DNA of 15,572 nucleotides from Candidatus Woesearchaeota archaeon (GTDB lineage: Archaea; Nanobdellota; Nanobdellia; Woesearchaeales; GW2011-AR4): the NCBI GenBank assembly GCA_016185955.1, contig JACPMQ010000025.1, positions 1-15,572 on the forward strand, in the 5' to 3' direction. A program made the translations under genes and the position numbers. This document shows, in pieces, positions 1 to 6,917 of this stretch; the first letter of the stretch is position 1, and the number at the start of each line of letters is the position of its first letter. The notes beneath the pieces are model-generated. The model saw only the letters and a list, made by a program, of their open reading frames with translations. It was not told the origin of the DNA and ran no database searches.

Positions 1-100
1 AAAAAGAATCAAGATGCGCCATTTTGCCTGTAGCGCGGCTCTGGAGCAGCCACTTTAGTTTTTGGCTTTTAGGATTTCTACTGAGCCTTTTTTGTGAAAA

Positions 101-110
101 ATTTAAATAT
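101..110 (+). promoter_or_regulatory. Archaeal TATA box for the sigma-like HTH gene
   Basis: The sequence atttaaatat is a good archaeal TATA box. Its centre lies about 27 bases before the ATG at 133, which places the transcription start at or next to the start codon. The message is therefore probably leaderless, and this supports the ATG at 133. The first 100 bases of the window hold no gene I can support. Confidence 0.6.
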
Positions 111-132
111 GATTCTGTGCAACCTTTGAGGG

Positions 133-1002
133 ATGAGAAACGATTTGGACTTGTCAACTTTTGAAGGCAAACAAATGTATTCCATATCCCATAGTATGTC
201 CTCTAGAAGAATGTCTTTGGAAGTAATTGCACAAGAATTAGACAGTGAACCTTCATGGGTTTTAAGGCAGATGTGTTTAACTTTCAAAGGAAGAAAAAGA
301 GAGGATTTGCAGTTATACCTCTGGAGCCAGAACGAATTGAACAGGCATACTGACCAAAATGTGCGTTCTGCAATACTAGGGCAAGCTACAATAGACGAAT
401 TGGCATCTTTTTTAGAAACAAAGGTACCTCGTTACATTGTCATTATCCAAAAAACATTATTAAGTGACCATCCATTTTTGGAAGTTAATAATAATCTTTG
501 CGCATATGCAGATTGCTATTCGGCAGATAATTCATTTACAGCATCCAAAAGAAAAGAAGTAGAAACTTATATTGATACTATGCTAAAAACTCTTACACCA
601 ATTGTTAGCATAGAGCATAAATACATTTCTGATGCAGATATTACTGAATGGGCAAAGGCTTCAATTAGTGAGTACACATCTACTGGTTCACTGAAAGAGC
701 GCGAGCGCAAAATAGTTGAAATGTGTTATCTTTCTGATGAGCTGCCCTCTCTGTCCGAAATAGGAAAAAAATTTGGGATAAGTGCAGAAAGAGCAAGGCA
801 ATTACTCTATCATGCAACAAATGCGATTTTCATGAAGAATTTTAGCAGTTTAATTTATAACTTACAGGAGCAGCGTTTAAAAGCTCTAATGGAAATGCAA
901 GATTACGCTGCAAAACATGGATTACCCACATTAGTTAACCACCTAGTAGAGGAAGAAGCACGCGTTATGCAGTATTCCAAGAAAAAACTCTTAATTAAGT
1001 GA
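133..1002 (+). CDS. Protein with sigma-70 region 4-like helix-turn-helix
   Basis: This 289-residue protein has no signal peptide or membrane segment. Residues about 187-235 read like region 4 of bacterial sigma-70 factors: a 'LKERERKIVEMCYL' helix, then 'SLSEIGKKFGISAERARQL', which matches the family pattern (L..EIG..F.vs.ERaRQi) for binding the -35 element. The first 185 residues are not recognised, but 'SLEVIAQELDSEPSWVLRQM' (28-47) could be a second HTH. No region 2 (core polymerase and -10 binding) is visible, so it is not a complete sigma factor. Archaea use TBP and TFB instead of sigma, so a DNA-binding regulator that borrowed this fold is the better reading. The gene stands alone, with its own TATA box, and ends four bases from the stop of the convergent kinase gene. 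Function is unknown; the HTH assignment is firm and the rest is not. Confidence 0.75.
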   Translation: MRNDLDLSTFEGKQMYSISHSMSSRRMSLEVIAQELDSEPSWVLRQMCLTFKGRKREDLQLYLWSQNELNRHTDQNVRSAILGQATIDELASFLETKVPRYIVIIQKTLLSDHPFLEVNNNLCAYADCYSADNSFTASKRKEVETYIDTMLKTLTPIVSIEHKYISDADITEWAKASISEYTSTGSLKERERKIVEMCYLSDELPSLSEIGKKFGISAERARQLLYHATNAIFMKNFSSLIYNLQEQRLKALMEMQDYAAKHGLPTLVNHLVEEEARVMQYSKKKLLIK

Positions 1003-1006
1003 TTCT

Positions 1007-1987
1007 CTACAATAGTATTCTCTTATTAACTTTGACAGGATTTTTTTTCATTGCCCTCAAAGCCTCATTATAAGTCAACAGCTTTTCTTTAGCGCCATGA
1101 TATTGTATAACAGATTCCGCATTTGTCATTCCAAGCTTTAGCGCAAATTCAATGTCATTTTTCCTTATTATTCCTGAAAGAAAGGAAGATGCGAAAGCAT
1201 CCCCTGCGCCTGTTGTCTCGACAACCTTGACTTTATGCGCTTTGCCAAAATAAATAAATTTCCTGTCAGAAACATAAACCCCATTTTTGCCGTCTGTAAT
1301 TGCCACTAAATCAGGGCCTAAATTATGGAGCTTATTAAATAAACTTTTGATGTTGTAGTTGCCAGCTAAAATTGAAGCTTCCTCTTTATTTAATATTAAA
1401 ATTGCGGTTTTTCTTAGGATATTCTTTAAATAAGCAGCTCCTTTTTCAGCTAAGTAGGAGCTTATGTTAAAGGCAACTTTTATCTTGCGCTTAACTGCAT
1501 AATTCGCCAGCTTTTCCAATGTTTTAAATGAAGTTTCCATCATTGACGAGAAATAGAACCATTTAGCTTTCATCTTTTTTATTTTTATTTCATTGAATTT
1601 AAGCTCATTGTTGGAGCCTTTGAACGTAAGAATTGTCCTGTCATGCTTTATGCTGTCAAGAATTATTGAATAGCCTGTTCTTCCATTCTTTGAGCTGACA
1701 ACTAAAGATGCGTCAACATTTTCTTTTCTTAGTTCTTGCAACACTCTTTTGGAATTTACTCCAGAGCCTATTTTTCCCAAAAAAGCGACTTTATGCCCTA
1801 ATCTTGACAAGGCAACAGCAGTATTTGTGCCTCCGCCGCCTACTGTAACATTTAGCTCATCTATAAGTATTTTTGAGCCTACAGGATATGCAATGAATTC
1901 TTCTTTGCGCTTGTTTATCATCTCGCAGAATTCTGTCCTTGCAAAAACATCAACTGTTGCAGAGCCTATGGTTATTACATCATGCAT
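1007..1987 (-). CDS. PfkB-family carbohydrate kinase (ribokinase-like)
   Basis: A 326-residue cytoplasmic kinase of normal length for the ribokinase/PfkB family, which moves phosphate from ATP to a sugar or nucleoside hydroxyl. The N-terminal substrate and lid signature is at residues 50-64 (four glycines, then TNTAVALSRLG). The C-terminal signature is at 258-269 (TTGAGDAFASSF), in which Asp263 is the expected catalytic base and the GAG forms the anion hole. 'LNKEEA' near 199 is the usual nucleotide-side motif. The substrate cannot be read from sequence: ribose, adenosine or ribose-1-phosphate type substrates, or a sugar, are all possible. A weak TATA-like stretch (2010-2018) about 27 bases before the ATG suggests a leaderless message. 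It converges with the upstream-numbered HTH gene, and no neighbour points to a pathway. Confidence 0.88.
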   Translation of the reverse strand: MHDVITIGSATVDVFARTEFCEMINKRKEEFIAYPVGSKILIDELNVTVGGGGTNTAVALSRLGHKVAFLGKIGSGVNSKRVLQELRKENVDASLVVSSKNGRTGYSIILDSIKHDRTILTFKGSNNELKFNEIKIKKMKAKWFYFSSMMETSFKTLEKLANYAVKRKIKVAFNISSYLAEKGAAYLKNILRKTAILILNKEEASILAGNYNIKSLFNKLHNLGPDLVAITDGKNGVYVSDRKFIYFGKAHKVKVVETTGAGDAFASSFLSGIIRKNDIEFALKLGMTNAESVIQYHGAKEKLLTYNEALRAMKKNPVKVNKRILL

Positions 1988-2352
1988 GGCAAATTCTTTT
2001 TATTTGGTGTTTAATAAGTTTTTGTTTGGATTTGTTTAGAGACGCATCCGCTCTTTATGCAAATTTAGTCGTAGTTAGAATGACTAATCCTGATAGTATA
2101 AAAGAATCGTTTAATTTTGGAGCCAGCCGTATACTAACTTATTTAGATAATAATGGTCGTATTCTATAAAAAGAAATTTCCACCGCTGCAAAACCAATAA
2201 ACCGCACATTTGTAAAAATTCCGTTGTTAGATTCTTAAAAAAATCTCTTAAAATTATGCGCTCGCCCATTAGGCTCGCATTCATTGGACGTGGACGATAA
2301 GAACGCGGTTGGCATTTTTCCGCACTAAATGTGGTTTGCTACAGAACCAATA
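1988..2352. other. Gene-poor interval with repeat fragments and a possible gene remnant
   Basis: No convincing gene lies in these 365 bases. Bases 2041-2169 (+) stay open and read 'YANLVVVRMTNPDSIK' followed by 'NNGRIL' before the stop. This looks more like protein than random sequence, but it has no sensible start and may be the tail of a decayed gene. Bases 2175-2190 and 2199-2222 are fragments of the palindromic element family seen intact at 6271-6415. Bases 2250-2340 are richer in G+C than the flanks. On the minus strand they are followed by a run of seven T (2238-2244 read on the other strand), as a 3' untranslated region or small RNA downstream of the NurA-like gene might be. I could not fold it into a known RNA class. 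Confidence 0.35.
2175..2222. repeat. Degenerate copies of the palindromic element
   Basis: Two half-copies are visible. Bases 2175-2190 (aatttccaccgctgca) resemble the left arm of the intact element at 6271-6311. Bases 2199-2222 match 6361-6384 at 21 of 24 positions, including the run catttgtaaaaattcc. No partner arms follow, so hairpin formation is lost here. The match extends left of the palindrome itself, which suggests the mobile unit is longer than the hairpin. Confidence 0.5.
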
Positions 2353-3390
2353 TCAGCTAATATTATCAAGAACGTCATGCGCATCTACGCTTGTTAAAGA
2401 CTCTTTTATTTTTTCCCACTCTTTGCCGAACTTCACGCTAAACAAAGTTTTTATCATACCCTTTTCATTGTTTGATATTCTTGCATTCTTGTCCGCTTCT
2501 ATCAATCCATAAGGATAGCCAACAAAAACAGGATCCTTGCAATTATCTGCAATCATATTTACTGCTTGCATTATTTTTTCCTTTTGCTCTTTGTAAATTT
2601 CAAATCTAAAAATGTATTTGGATTTTTCATGCAGCTTTACAAAAGCCATTTCTGCCTTATGGCTATTGCTTTTTATGTCAGCGACAGGATAATAAAGCCA
2701 TTTTCCCTCAACGCCATACTTATTTAATGCGTTTGCTATGGAATTGCCTTTGTCCGTCATCAATGTGGTTGTTTTGCTCAATCCGCATATTATTATGTTT
2801 TTTTCAGCCGCTTTTTTATACAATTCCTCAAAATATTTTTTTTCATTCGTAAAAGTGCATTGCAATGAGCCGTCTAAAACAATCAAGTCATTTTTTTCCA
2901 AATCTTTTAATATATCCAAAGCCATCTTCAATTCAGAAAATCTTCTTACAACATTCATCATGCTAGAGATGTTTGCTCTTGCTATGCCTTGCTTAATTGT
3001 CTCGTCCATTGAGCTAAATAAAAAATCATTTTTATCAAACTTATCAAAGCCTATGAATTCTGTATTATAATACAGCTCATTACCAATGTTTTTTGATGAT
3101 GCAAATGCGTAAAATTCCTGTTTCTTTGGCACAATTCTTTTGTTGCCAGAATAAATTGCGCAGTAAATCCTAAAAAAGCCCAATGAGAAGTTTGATGATT
3201 TTATTATTTCAGCGCTGCCTGCATCAATAAATGCTATTTTACCGCTATTTGCAATATTTATCTCATGAAAATTATTTTTGTTAAATTGGCATGGCTTGTA
3301 ATCTTTATCCGGAAAATGGACATAAGAGTCATTAGAATCAAAAATATTCTTTCTTATTAGATTTATGATTTGGTTATATGTTTGATGCAT
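2353..3390 (-). CDS. NurA-domain 5'-3' nuclease-like protein
   Basis: A 345-residue protein resembling the NurA family, RNase H-fold nucleases that work with the HerA ATPase in archaeal DNA end resection. Supporting features in order are: an Asp-containing strand 'AFIDAGSAEI' (53-62, Asp56), a second acidic strand 'IVLDGSL' (170-176, Asp173), 'GLSKT' (203-207), 'WLYYPVA' (231-237), a 'KYIFRFEIY' strand near 258-266, 'GYPYGLIEAD' (291-300), and a C-terminal 'DAHDVLDNI' (336-344). The final motif is very typical of the family. No herA, rad50 or mre11 lies in the window. The gene follows the surface-protein gene by 23 bases on the same strand and is probably co-transcribed with it, though the two have no obvious shared role. 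The family call is fairly strong from pattern; catalytic activity is inferred. Confidence 0.75.
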   Translation of the reverse strand: MHQTYNQIINLIRKNIFDSNDSYVHFPDKDYKPCQFNKNNFHEINIANSGKIAFIDAGSAEIIKSSNFSLGFFRIYCAIYSGNKRIVPKKQEFYAFASSKNIGNELYYNTEFIGFDKFDKNDFLFSSMDETIKQGIARANISSMMNVVRRFSELKMALDILKDLEKNDLIVLDGSLQCTFTNEKKYFEELYKKAAEKNIIICGLSKTTTLMTDKGNSIANALNKYGVEGKWLYYPVADIKSNSHKAEMAFVKLHEKSKYIFRFEIYKEQKEKIMQAVNMIADNCKDPVFVGYPYGLIEADKNARISNNEKGMIKTLFSVKFGKEWEKIKESLTSVDAHDVLDNIS

Positions 3391-3413
3391 CTTAGTAATT
3401 TAGTATAAACTGT

Positions 3414-5705
3414 TTACACAATTCCGACAAAAGCATCATACGCAGCTCTGCTTACCTTTGCTCCCGTAATGGCAGCGCCATTATGGAACTCGTTGTTTTG
3501 TGAAAGAAAAACTACTGTAAATCTCGGTTTATTATTCACAAAGACTATTCCTAAATCATTTTGAACGTCACCAGCAACATCTTTAAAAGAATCTTTGGGT
3601 ATAAACCCTACTTTATGCGACACAACTACCATATTTTTAGGCAGGAACCTGGGAATAATATAATTCTGGGAGCTATCTATATTGGAAAGCTTATCAATAG
3701 CGATTTTTGCGTAACGTTCGCTTAAGATATACCCATTTACAAGAGCTAATAAAATAGTATTGGCATCTTCCGCATTTATGAAGTTAGGGCTGTCTTTACG
3801 CCGAGTTGATTTAGTTCCATACATCCATGAATTAAACTCGCTGTCTTTAGCGCCCCACTCTATCATATTCATCTGAAGCTTTTCAAAGCCAACCTTGTCT
3901 ATTAGCCGTGCTGTCGCATAATTGTCACTAACCCGAATCATTTCTGTTAGATCCCAGTCAACATCTTTAAGAGGAATATTTTCATTTTCAACTTCTTTTA
4001 AAATGGATAACAGCACTATCAGCTTGATGGTGCTTGCGGCAACAACTTTTTGTTTCTGGTTATATTCTATAGTTGCGCCAGAGTCTAAGTCTGTTATAAC
4101 TAGGCTAAGTACTCCATCTGGGTTTAAAGCCTTATGCTCACTGATAATAGCATCTATTTCATCTTCCAATTCTACACCGACAGCTTTTTCATTATCCTTG
4201 CTTACTTCTCTACTTTCTTCAAAATTCTCCTCGCATTTGCAAGCTCCAAGCCTTATTTCACTATAGTAGTTTTTGGCATTTCCTGTTGTGGCTATTCTAT
4301 TAGCCCTTGCGTTAATTAATGCAGAAAGCTCTTTTTCATTGATGCCCCATACGCTGCCGCACTTTGGATATAAGGGATTATGAGGACCTTTCTGATTATC
4401 TTCCTTATCCATGTTGCATTTGCCGCACAAATAATCAATCCTTTCCTGTATTCCACAATCTTGGTTTTGCCCTTCCCCATTGACTTTAACTTCTGTTTTA
4501 TCTTCTTTTGGCTCTTCTTCAAGCTTTTCTTCAATTTTGCCGTCCTTATTGTCTTTAATGATTTCTGTATAAAATTCTGGAAGCATATAGCTATTAAAAT
4601 CCTCGCACCTACATTGCTCCATTTTTATTTCATCATGCATTTTTTTTGCATCAGAAATCTTTTTTATGTCATTATTCCTTGCTTTGATTAAGGCATTAAG
4701 CTCTGCTTCATTAATGTTCCATACGCTGCCGCATTGCGGATATAATGGATTATAAGGTCCTTTCTTATTGTCTTCTTTGCCTTTATTGCATTTGCCGCAC
4801 AAATAATCAATTCTCTCCTGAACATTGCAGGAATAAGATTGAGGCATGCCTTCGCCAAGTGCATAAACAGAAAAATGCGTTGTTTTTCCGATAACAACCT
4901 TGTTTTTTGTGTCTACCTCGGAATTCTCCAGCCGTATCCAATTATTGGAAAGTTCATCAAAAGAGTATATTCCTAGATTTGATTGGTCTGCATCTTTAGG
5001 CACATTCCAAGAGGAATAGTCAATATATATTACTGCTTCTCTATCAAAAGTTATATCAGGAGAAAGCTCAAAAACTGTATTTCCTACCATATTAGCAAGC
5101 GGAACGTTAATACTCTCTGGACTTTTTAATTTAACTTCTATCAAATTTTTTTTATCAGAATTAAACTCGATTTTTGTGTCTTTGGGTATAGCTAACTTAA
5201 TTCCCGCGGAATGCTCCAACAGGACTTCTGACATTAGGGTATTTTCTTGCCCCAATGGCAATAATGCCCGCTCTCTTATTTTGTAGGAATAGGTCAGCTT
5301 GTCAAAGCTGATTTCTTTATTAAGCGAAGTTAAAGCAACAGGCATTTCTGTGGTGACAATGACAGCGTCATTTGAATAAGTCACTGTTGATTTTGGATTC
5401 CTTTTAAGTTCAACATTATCCAAAGGATTTTCTTTTATGCACTGCAGCATCTGTCCGTCTATAAAATTAGAGAATTGCTTTGAGTTGCCTTTATCAATTC
5501 CAAATTTATTTTTTGCCCTTAGGAATGAGTTCTCAAGACAGCTGTTGAAATATAATTTTGCTTCCGAAATCTGAGAATTGCCTATGCTAAATGTTTTTTC
5601 CCTTTTTACAGATTCGCTGGAAAAGATTAAGATGGCAGACAGCAAAGCTATAACTACCCCAAGAATGAGGAAAATGCTGATTTGGCTTTTTTTTGTGTTA
5701 GTCAT
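3414..5705 (-). CDS. Membrane-anchored surface protein: duplicated six-Cys module plus beta-lactamase-like serine hydrolase domain
   Basis: 763 residues. Residues 9-28 form a signal-anchor after 'KKSQ', so the bulk should lie outside the cell. Residues about 150-283 look like a beta-rich surface domain ending 'TTHFSVYAL'. Two copies of a cysteine module follow (293-367 and 417-491), both with spacing C-x9-C-x2-C-x18-C-x39-C-x-C, joined by an E/K-rich linker. Residues about 515-763 resemble the class A beta-lactamase/DD-peptidase fold: S558-T-I-K561 (SxxK nucleophile and base), S593-D-N595 (SDN), and K698-V-G700 in place of KTG or KSG. I see no clear match to the class A omega-loop ExxLN, so beta-lactam hydrolysis is doubtful. 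Peptidase or esterase activity, or binding only, is more likely. The upstream gap is shared with the divergent exchanger gene. Confidence 0.75.
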   Translation of the reverse strand: MTNTKKSQISIFLILGVVIALLSAILIFSSESVKREKTFSIGNSQISEAKLYFNSCLENSFLRAKNKFGIDKGNSKQFSNFIDGQMLQCIKENPLDNVELKRNPKSTVTYSNDAVIVTTEMPVALTSLNKEISFDKLTYSYKIRERALLPLGQENTLMSEVLLEHSAGIKLAIPKDTKIEFNSDKKNLIEVKLKSPESINVPLANMVGNTVFELSPDITFDREAVIYIDYSSWNVPKDADQSNLGIYSFDELSNNWIRLENSEVDTKNKVVIGKTTHFSVYALGEGMPQSYSCNVQERIDYLCGKCNKGKEDNKKGPYNPLYPQCGSVWNINEAELNALIKARNNDIKKISDAKKMHDEIKMEQCRCEDFNSYMLPEFYTEIIKDNKDGKIEEKLEEEPKEDKTEVKVNGEGQNQDCGIQERIDYLCGKCNMDKEDNQKGPHNPLYPKCGSVWGINEKELSALINARANRIATTGNAKNYYSEIRLGACKCEENFEESREVSKDNEKAVGVELEDEIDAIISEHKALNPDGVLSLVITDLDSGATIEYNQKQKVVAASTIKLIVLLSILKEVENENIPLKDVDWDLTEMIRVSDNYATARLIDKVGFEKLQMNMIEWGAKDSEFNSWMYGTKSTRRKDSPNFINAEDANTILLALVNGYILSERYAKIAIDKLSNIDSSQNYIIPRFLPKNMVVVSHKVGFIPKDSFKDVAGDVQNDLGIVFVNNKPRFTVVFLSQNNEFHNGAAITGAKVSRAAYDAFVGIV
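4233..4457 (-). repeat. Six-cysteine module, copy 2 (tandem coding repeat)
   Basis: Residues 417-491 of the surface protein. Cysteines are at 417, 427, 430, 449, 489 and 491. The core 'QERIDYLCGKCN', the 'NPLYPxCGSVW' segment and an ALI-ARxN helix are shared with copy 1. The identical spacing means an intragenic duplication. The C-x2-C and C-x-C pairs could bind metal or form disulfides. Confidence 0.8.
4605..4829 (-). repeat. Six-cysteine module, copy 1 (tandem coding repeat)
   Basis: Residues 293-367 of the surface protein. Cysteines are at 293, 303, 306, 325, 365 and 367, with every interval equal to that in copy 2. The two copies start 372 bases apart, separated by an acidic/basic linker. 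Confidence 0.8.
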
Positions 5706-5718
5706 TTTGTGTTAGTCA
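5691..5718 (-). repeat. 14-bp tandem duplication across the surface-protein start codon
   Basis: The plus-strand unit ttttgtgttagtca occurs at 5691-5704 and again at 5705-5718. The ATG of the surface-protein gene falls at the junction (5703-5705). The upstream copy carries GTG in the matching place, but 14 is not a multiple of three, so that GTG is out of frame and runs into TGA. The duplication moves the promoter away from the start codon by 14 bases. Confidence 0.75.
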
Positions 5719-5742
5719 CTTTTTCTTTTTATCCAAAAGCAA

Positions 5743-5752
5743 ATATTTAAAT
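5743..5752. promoter_or_regulatory. Shared, near-palindromic TATA box between divergent genes
   Basis: The sequence atatttaaat reads the same on both strands and sits almost exactly midway, about 42 bases from each start codon (5705 on the minus strand, 5789 on the plus strand). No other TATA candidate lies in the 83-base gap. It could serve both directions, giving short leaders of about 15 bases on each side. Confidence 0.45.
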
Positions 5753-5788
5753 GTTGCTATCAAGCCTTGCATCAATGGTGCCAATTCG

Positions 5789-6868
5789 ATGGAAATCTTA
5801 TTATCAATCTTGCTTTTTTTAATTGGGGCTGTTATTATTTGGTACTCTGCTGAAAAATTTGTTCAAAGCGCTGTGGCATTTTCGATTCTTGCTGGGATTT
5901 CAACATTCGCTATTGGAGTCATTTTTTCTGGATTTGAGCCTGAAAACCTCTCTGCAGGAATTGCAGGAGCATTAAAAGGATTGTCTGGAGTTGCAATGGG
6001 CACAGTAATTGGCTCTGCAATATTTCTTATAACTATTGTATTGGGCGCGACTGCTTTCCTATACAATTTCAAAATAAGTATAAACAAAAAATATATCTGG
6101 TTAACTTTTGTTTCCGTGTTCCCTTTGTTATTTTCTATGCTTGATGGCATAATATCAAGAGCAGATGGCATAATATTGCTGGCATTATTTATGCCAACCA
6201 TGATTTACATATACTTATCTTCAAAAAAAGAAATTTTTGCAACAAGCCATGAAGTTAAAGAACTGTTGGAAACGAATTTTCCACCGTTCATAGAGCGGTG
6301 GAAAATTCGTTGTGGTAAAATAAAAGTCAAGCCGAAGAAATGCAAAACTGTGAAATCGGTAAACGGTGCATTTGTAAAAATTCCACCGTTCTATGAACGG
6401 CGGAATTTTTACAAAAAGCATTCAAAGTGGCTTTACATTTTTTTGCTGGTAGCATCATTAATTGGAATGACAATTGGAGCAGAGATTCTTGGCAAATCTG
6501 CAAAAAACATAATCAGTTATTTTAGCATGTCAAATACACTATTTGGGATGGTATTTGTAGCTTTTGCAGTAAGCTTTGAAGAGTTTGGAAGAACATTAGT
6601 GCCGGCAAAAATGAAGCATCCGGAATTGGCAGTAGGCAATGTCTTTGGAACTGTTATCAATTTATTCCTTCTTAATATTGGCATAATTGCTATAATAAAG
6701 CCAGTTATTGTGGAAAGAATCATACTGGCTTTATATTTTCCATTCCTAATTGTCTCATTGATGTTTGCAGCAATATTCATATCCAGAGGAAAATTAGGAA
6801 AAACAGAGGGTTTTGTGCTAATTGGGCTATATTTAGTGTTTTTAATATTAAATTTTTGGCTAACATGA
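5789..6868 (+). CDS. CaCA-superfamily cation (Na+/Ca2+-type) exchanger
   Basis: A 359-residue multi-span membrane protein. The two alpha repeats that form the ion path in this superfamily are visible: alpha-1 at about 36-86 (acidic Glu50 in 'SGFEPENLS', then 'GTVIGSAIFL') and alpha-2 at about 252-298 ('FAVSFEEFGRTL', then 'GNVFGTVINLFLLNIG'). Hydrophobic spans occupy both halves. The central soluble loop (about 145-212) is unusually basic and contains two sequence-related inserts, PPFIER at 165-170 and PPFYER at 199-204, each encoded by a palindromic DNA element. The acidic residues and GNxxG-like motifs support exchange of Ca2+ or another cation for Na+ or H+, but the ion cannot be assigned. 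The ATG at 5789 is chosen because an ATG at 5774 is out of frame. It converges with the NAD kinase gene across a T-rich 49-base gap. Confidence 0.85.
   Translation: MEILLSILLFLIGAVIIWYSAEKFVQSAVAFSILAGISTFAIGVIFSGFEPENLSAGIAGALKGLSGVAMGTVIGSAIFLITIVLGATAFLYNFKISINKKYIWLTFVSVFPLLFSMLDGIISRADGIILLALFMPTMIYIYLSSKKEIFATSHEVKELLETNFPPFIERWKIRCGKIKVKPKKCKTVKSVNGAFVKIPPFYERRNFYKKHSKWLYIFLLVASLIGMTIGAEILGKSAKNIISYFSMSNTLFGMVFVAFAVSFEEFGRTLVPAKMKHPELAVGNVFGTVINLFLLNIGIIAIIKPVIVERIILALYFPFLIVSLMFAAIFISRGKLGKTEGFVLIGLYLVFLILNFWLT
6271..6311. repeat. Palindromic element inside the exchanger gene, copy 1
   Basis: The arms aacgaattttccaccg and cggtggaaaattcgtt are perfect 16-base complements around a 9-base centre (ttcatagag). 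The element occupies codons 161-175 of the exchanger and keeps the frame open, encoding NFPPFIERWKI. The hydrophilic central loop tolerates the insertion. Confidence 0.85.
6371..6415. repeat. Palindromic element inside the exchanger gene, copy 2
   Basis: Twenty-base arms (left tttgtaaaaattccaccgtt) pair with one A-C mismatch around ctatg. The 45-base unit is exactly codons 195-209 and is read in the same frame as copy 1, encoding KIPPFYERRNF. The core ttccaccg...cgg(t/c)ggaa is shared with copy 1. Confidence 0.85.
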
Positions 6869-6886
6869 AAAAATATTTGCCATAGT

Positions 6887-6911
6887 TGTTGAATTTTTTT
6901 CCTTCTTTCTA
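6887..6911. terminator. T-rich stretch between convergent genes
   Basis: The gap between the exchanger stop and the NAD kinase stop is pyrimidine-rich on the plus strand (ttgaatttttttccttcttt). Archaeal RNA polymerase stops at such T runs, so this is a plausible terminator for the exchanger transcript. No hairpin is visible. Confidence 0.4.
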
Positions 6912-6917
6912 GAACAC

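Noticed and set aside
1..60. Bases near 26-50 (gcctgtagcgcggctctgg) recall a tRNA D-arm
   Set aside because: No matching acceptor stem, anticodon arm or T-arm (no GGTTCGA-like loop) follows at the right distance.
4316..4897. Two minus-strand open frames with similar sequences inside the surface-protein gene
   Set aside because: Their mutual similarity comes from the duplicated six-cysteine module being read in another frame.
6271..6415. A two-unit CRISPR-like array
   Set aside because: There are only two units, they are palindromes with unequal arms, and they are translated within a transporter gene. No cas gene is present.
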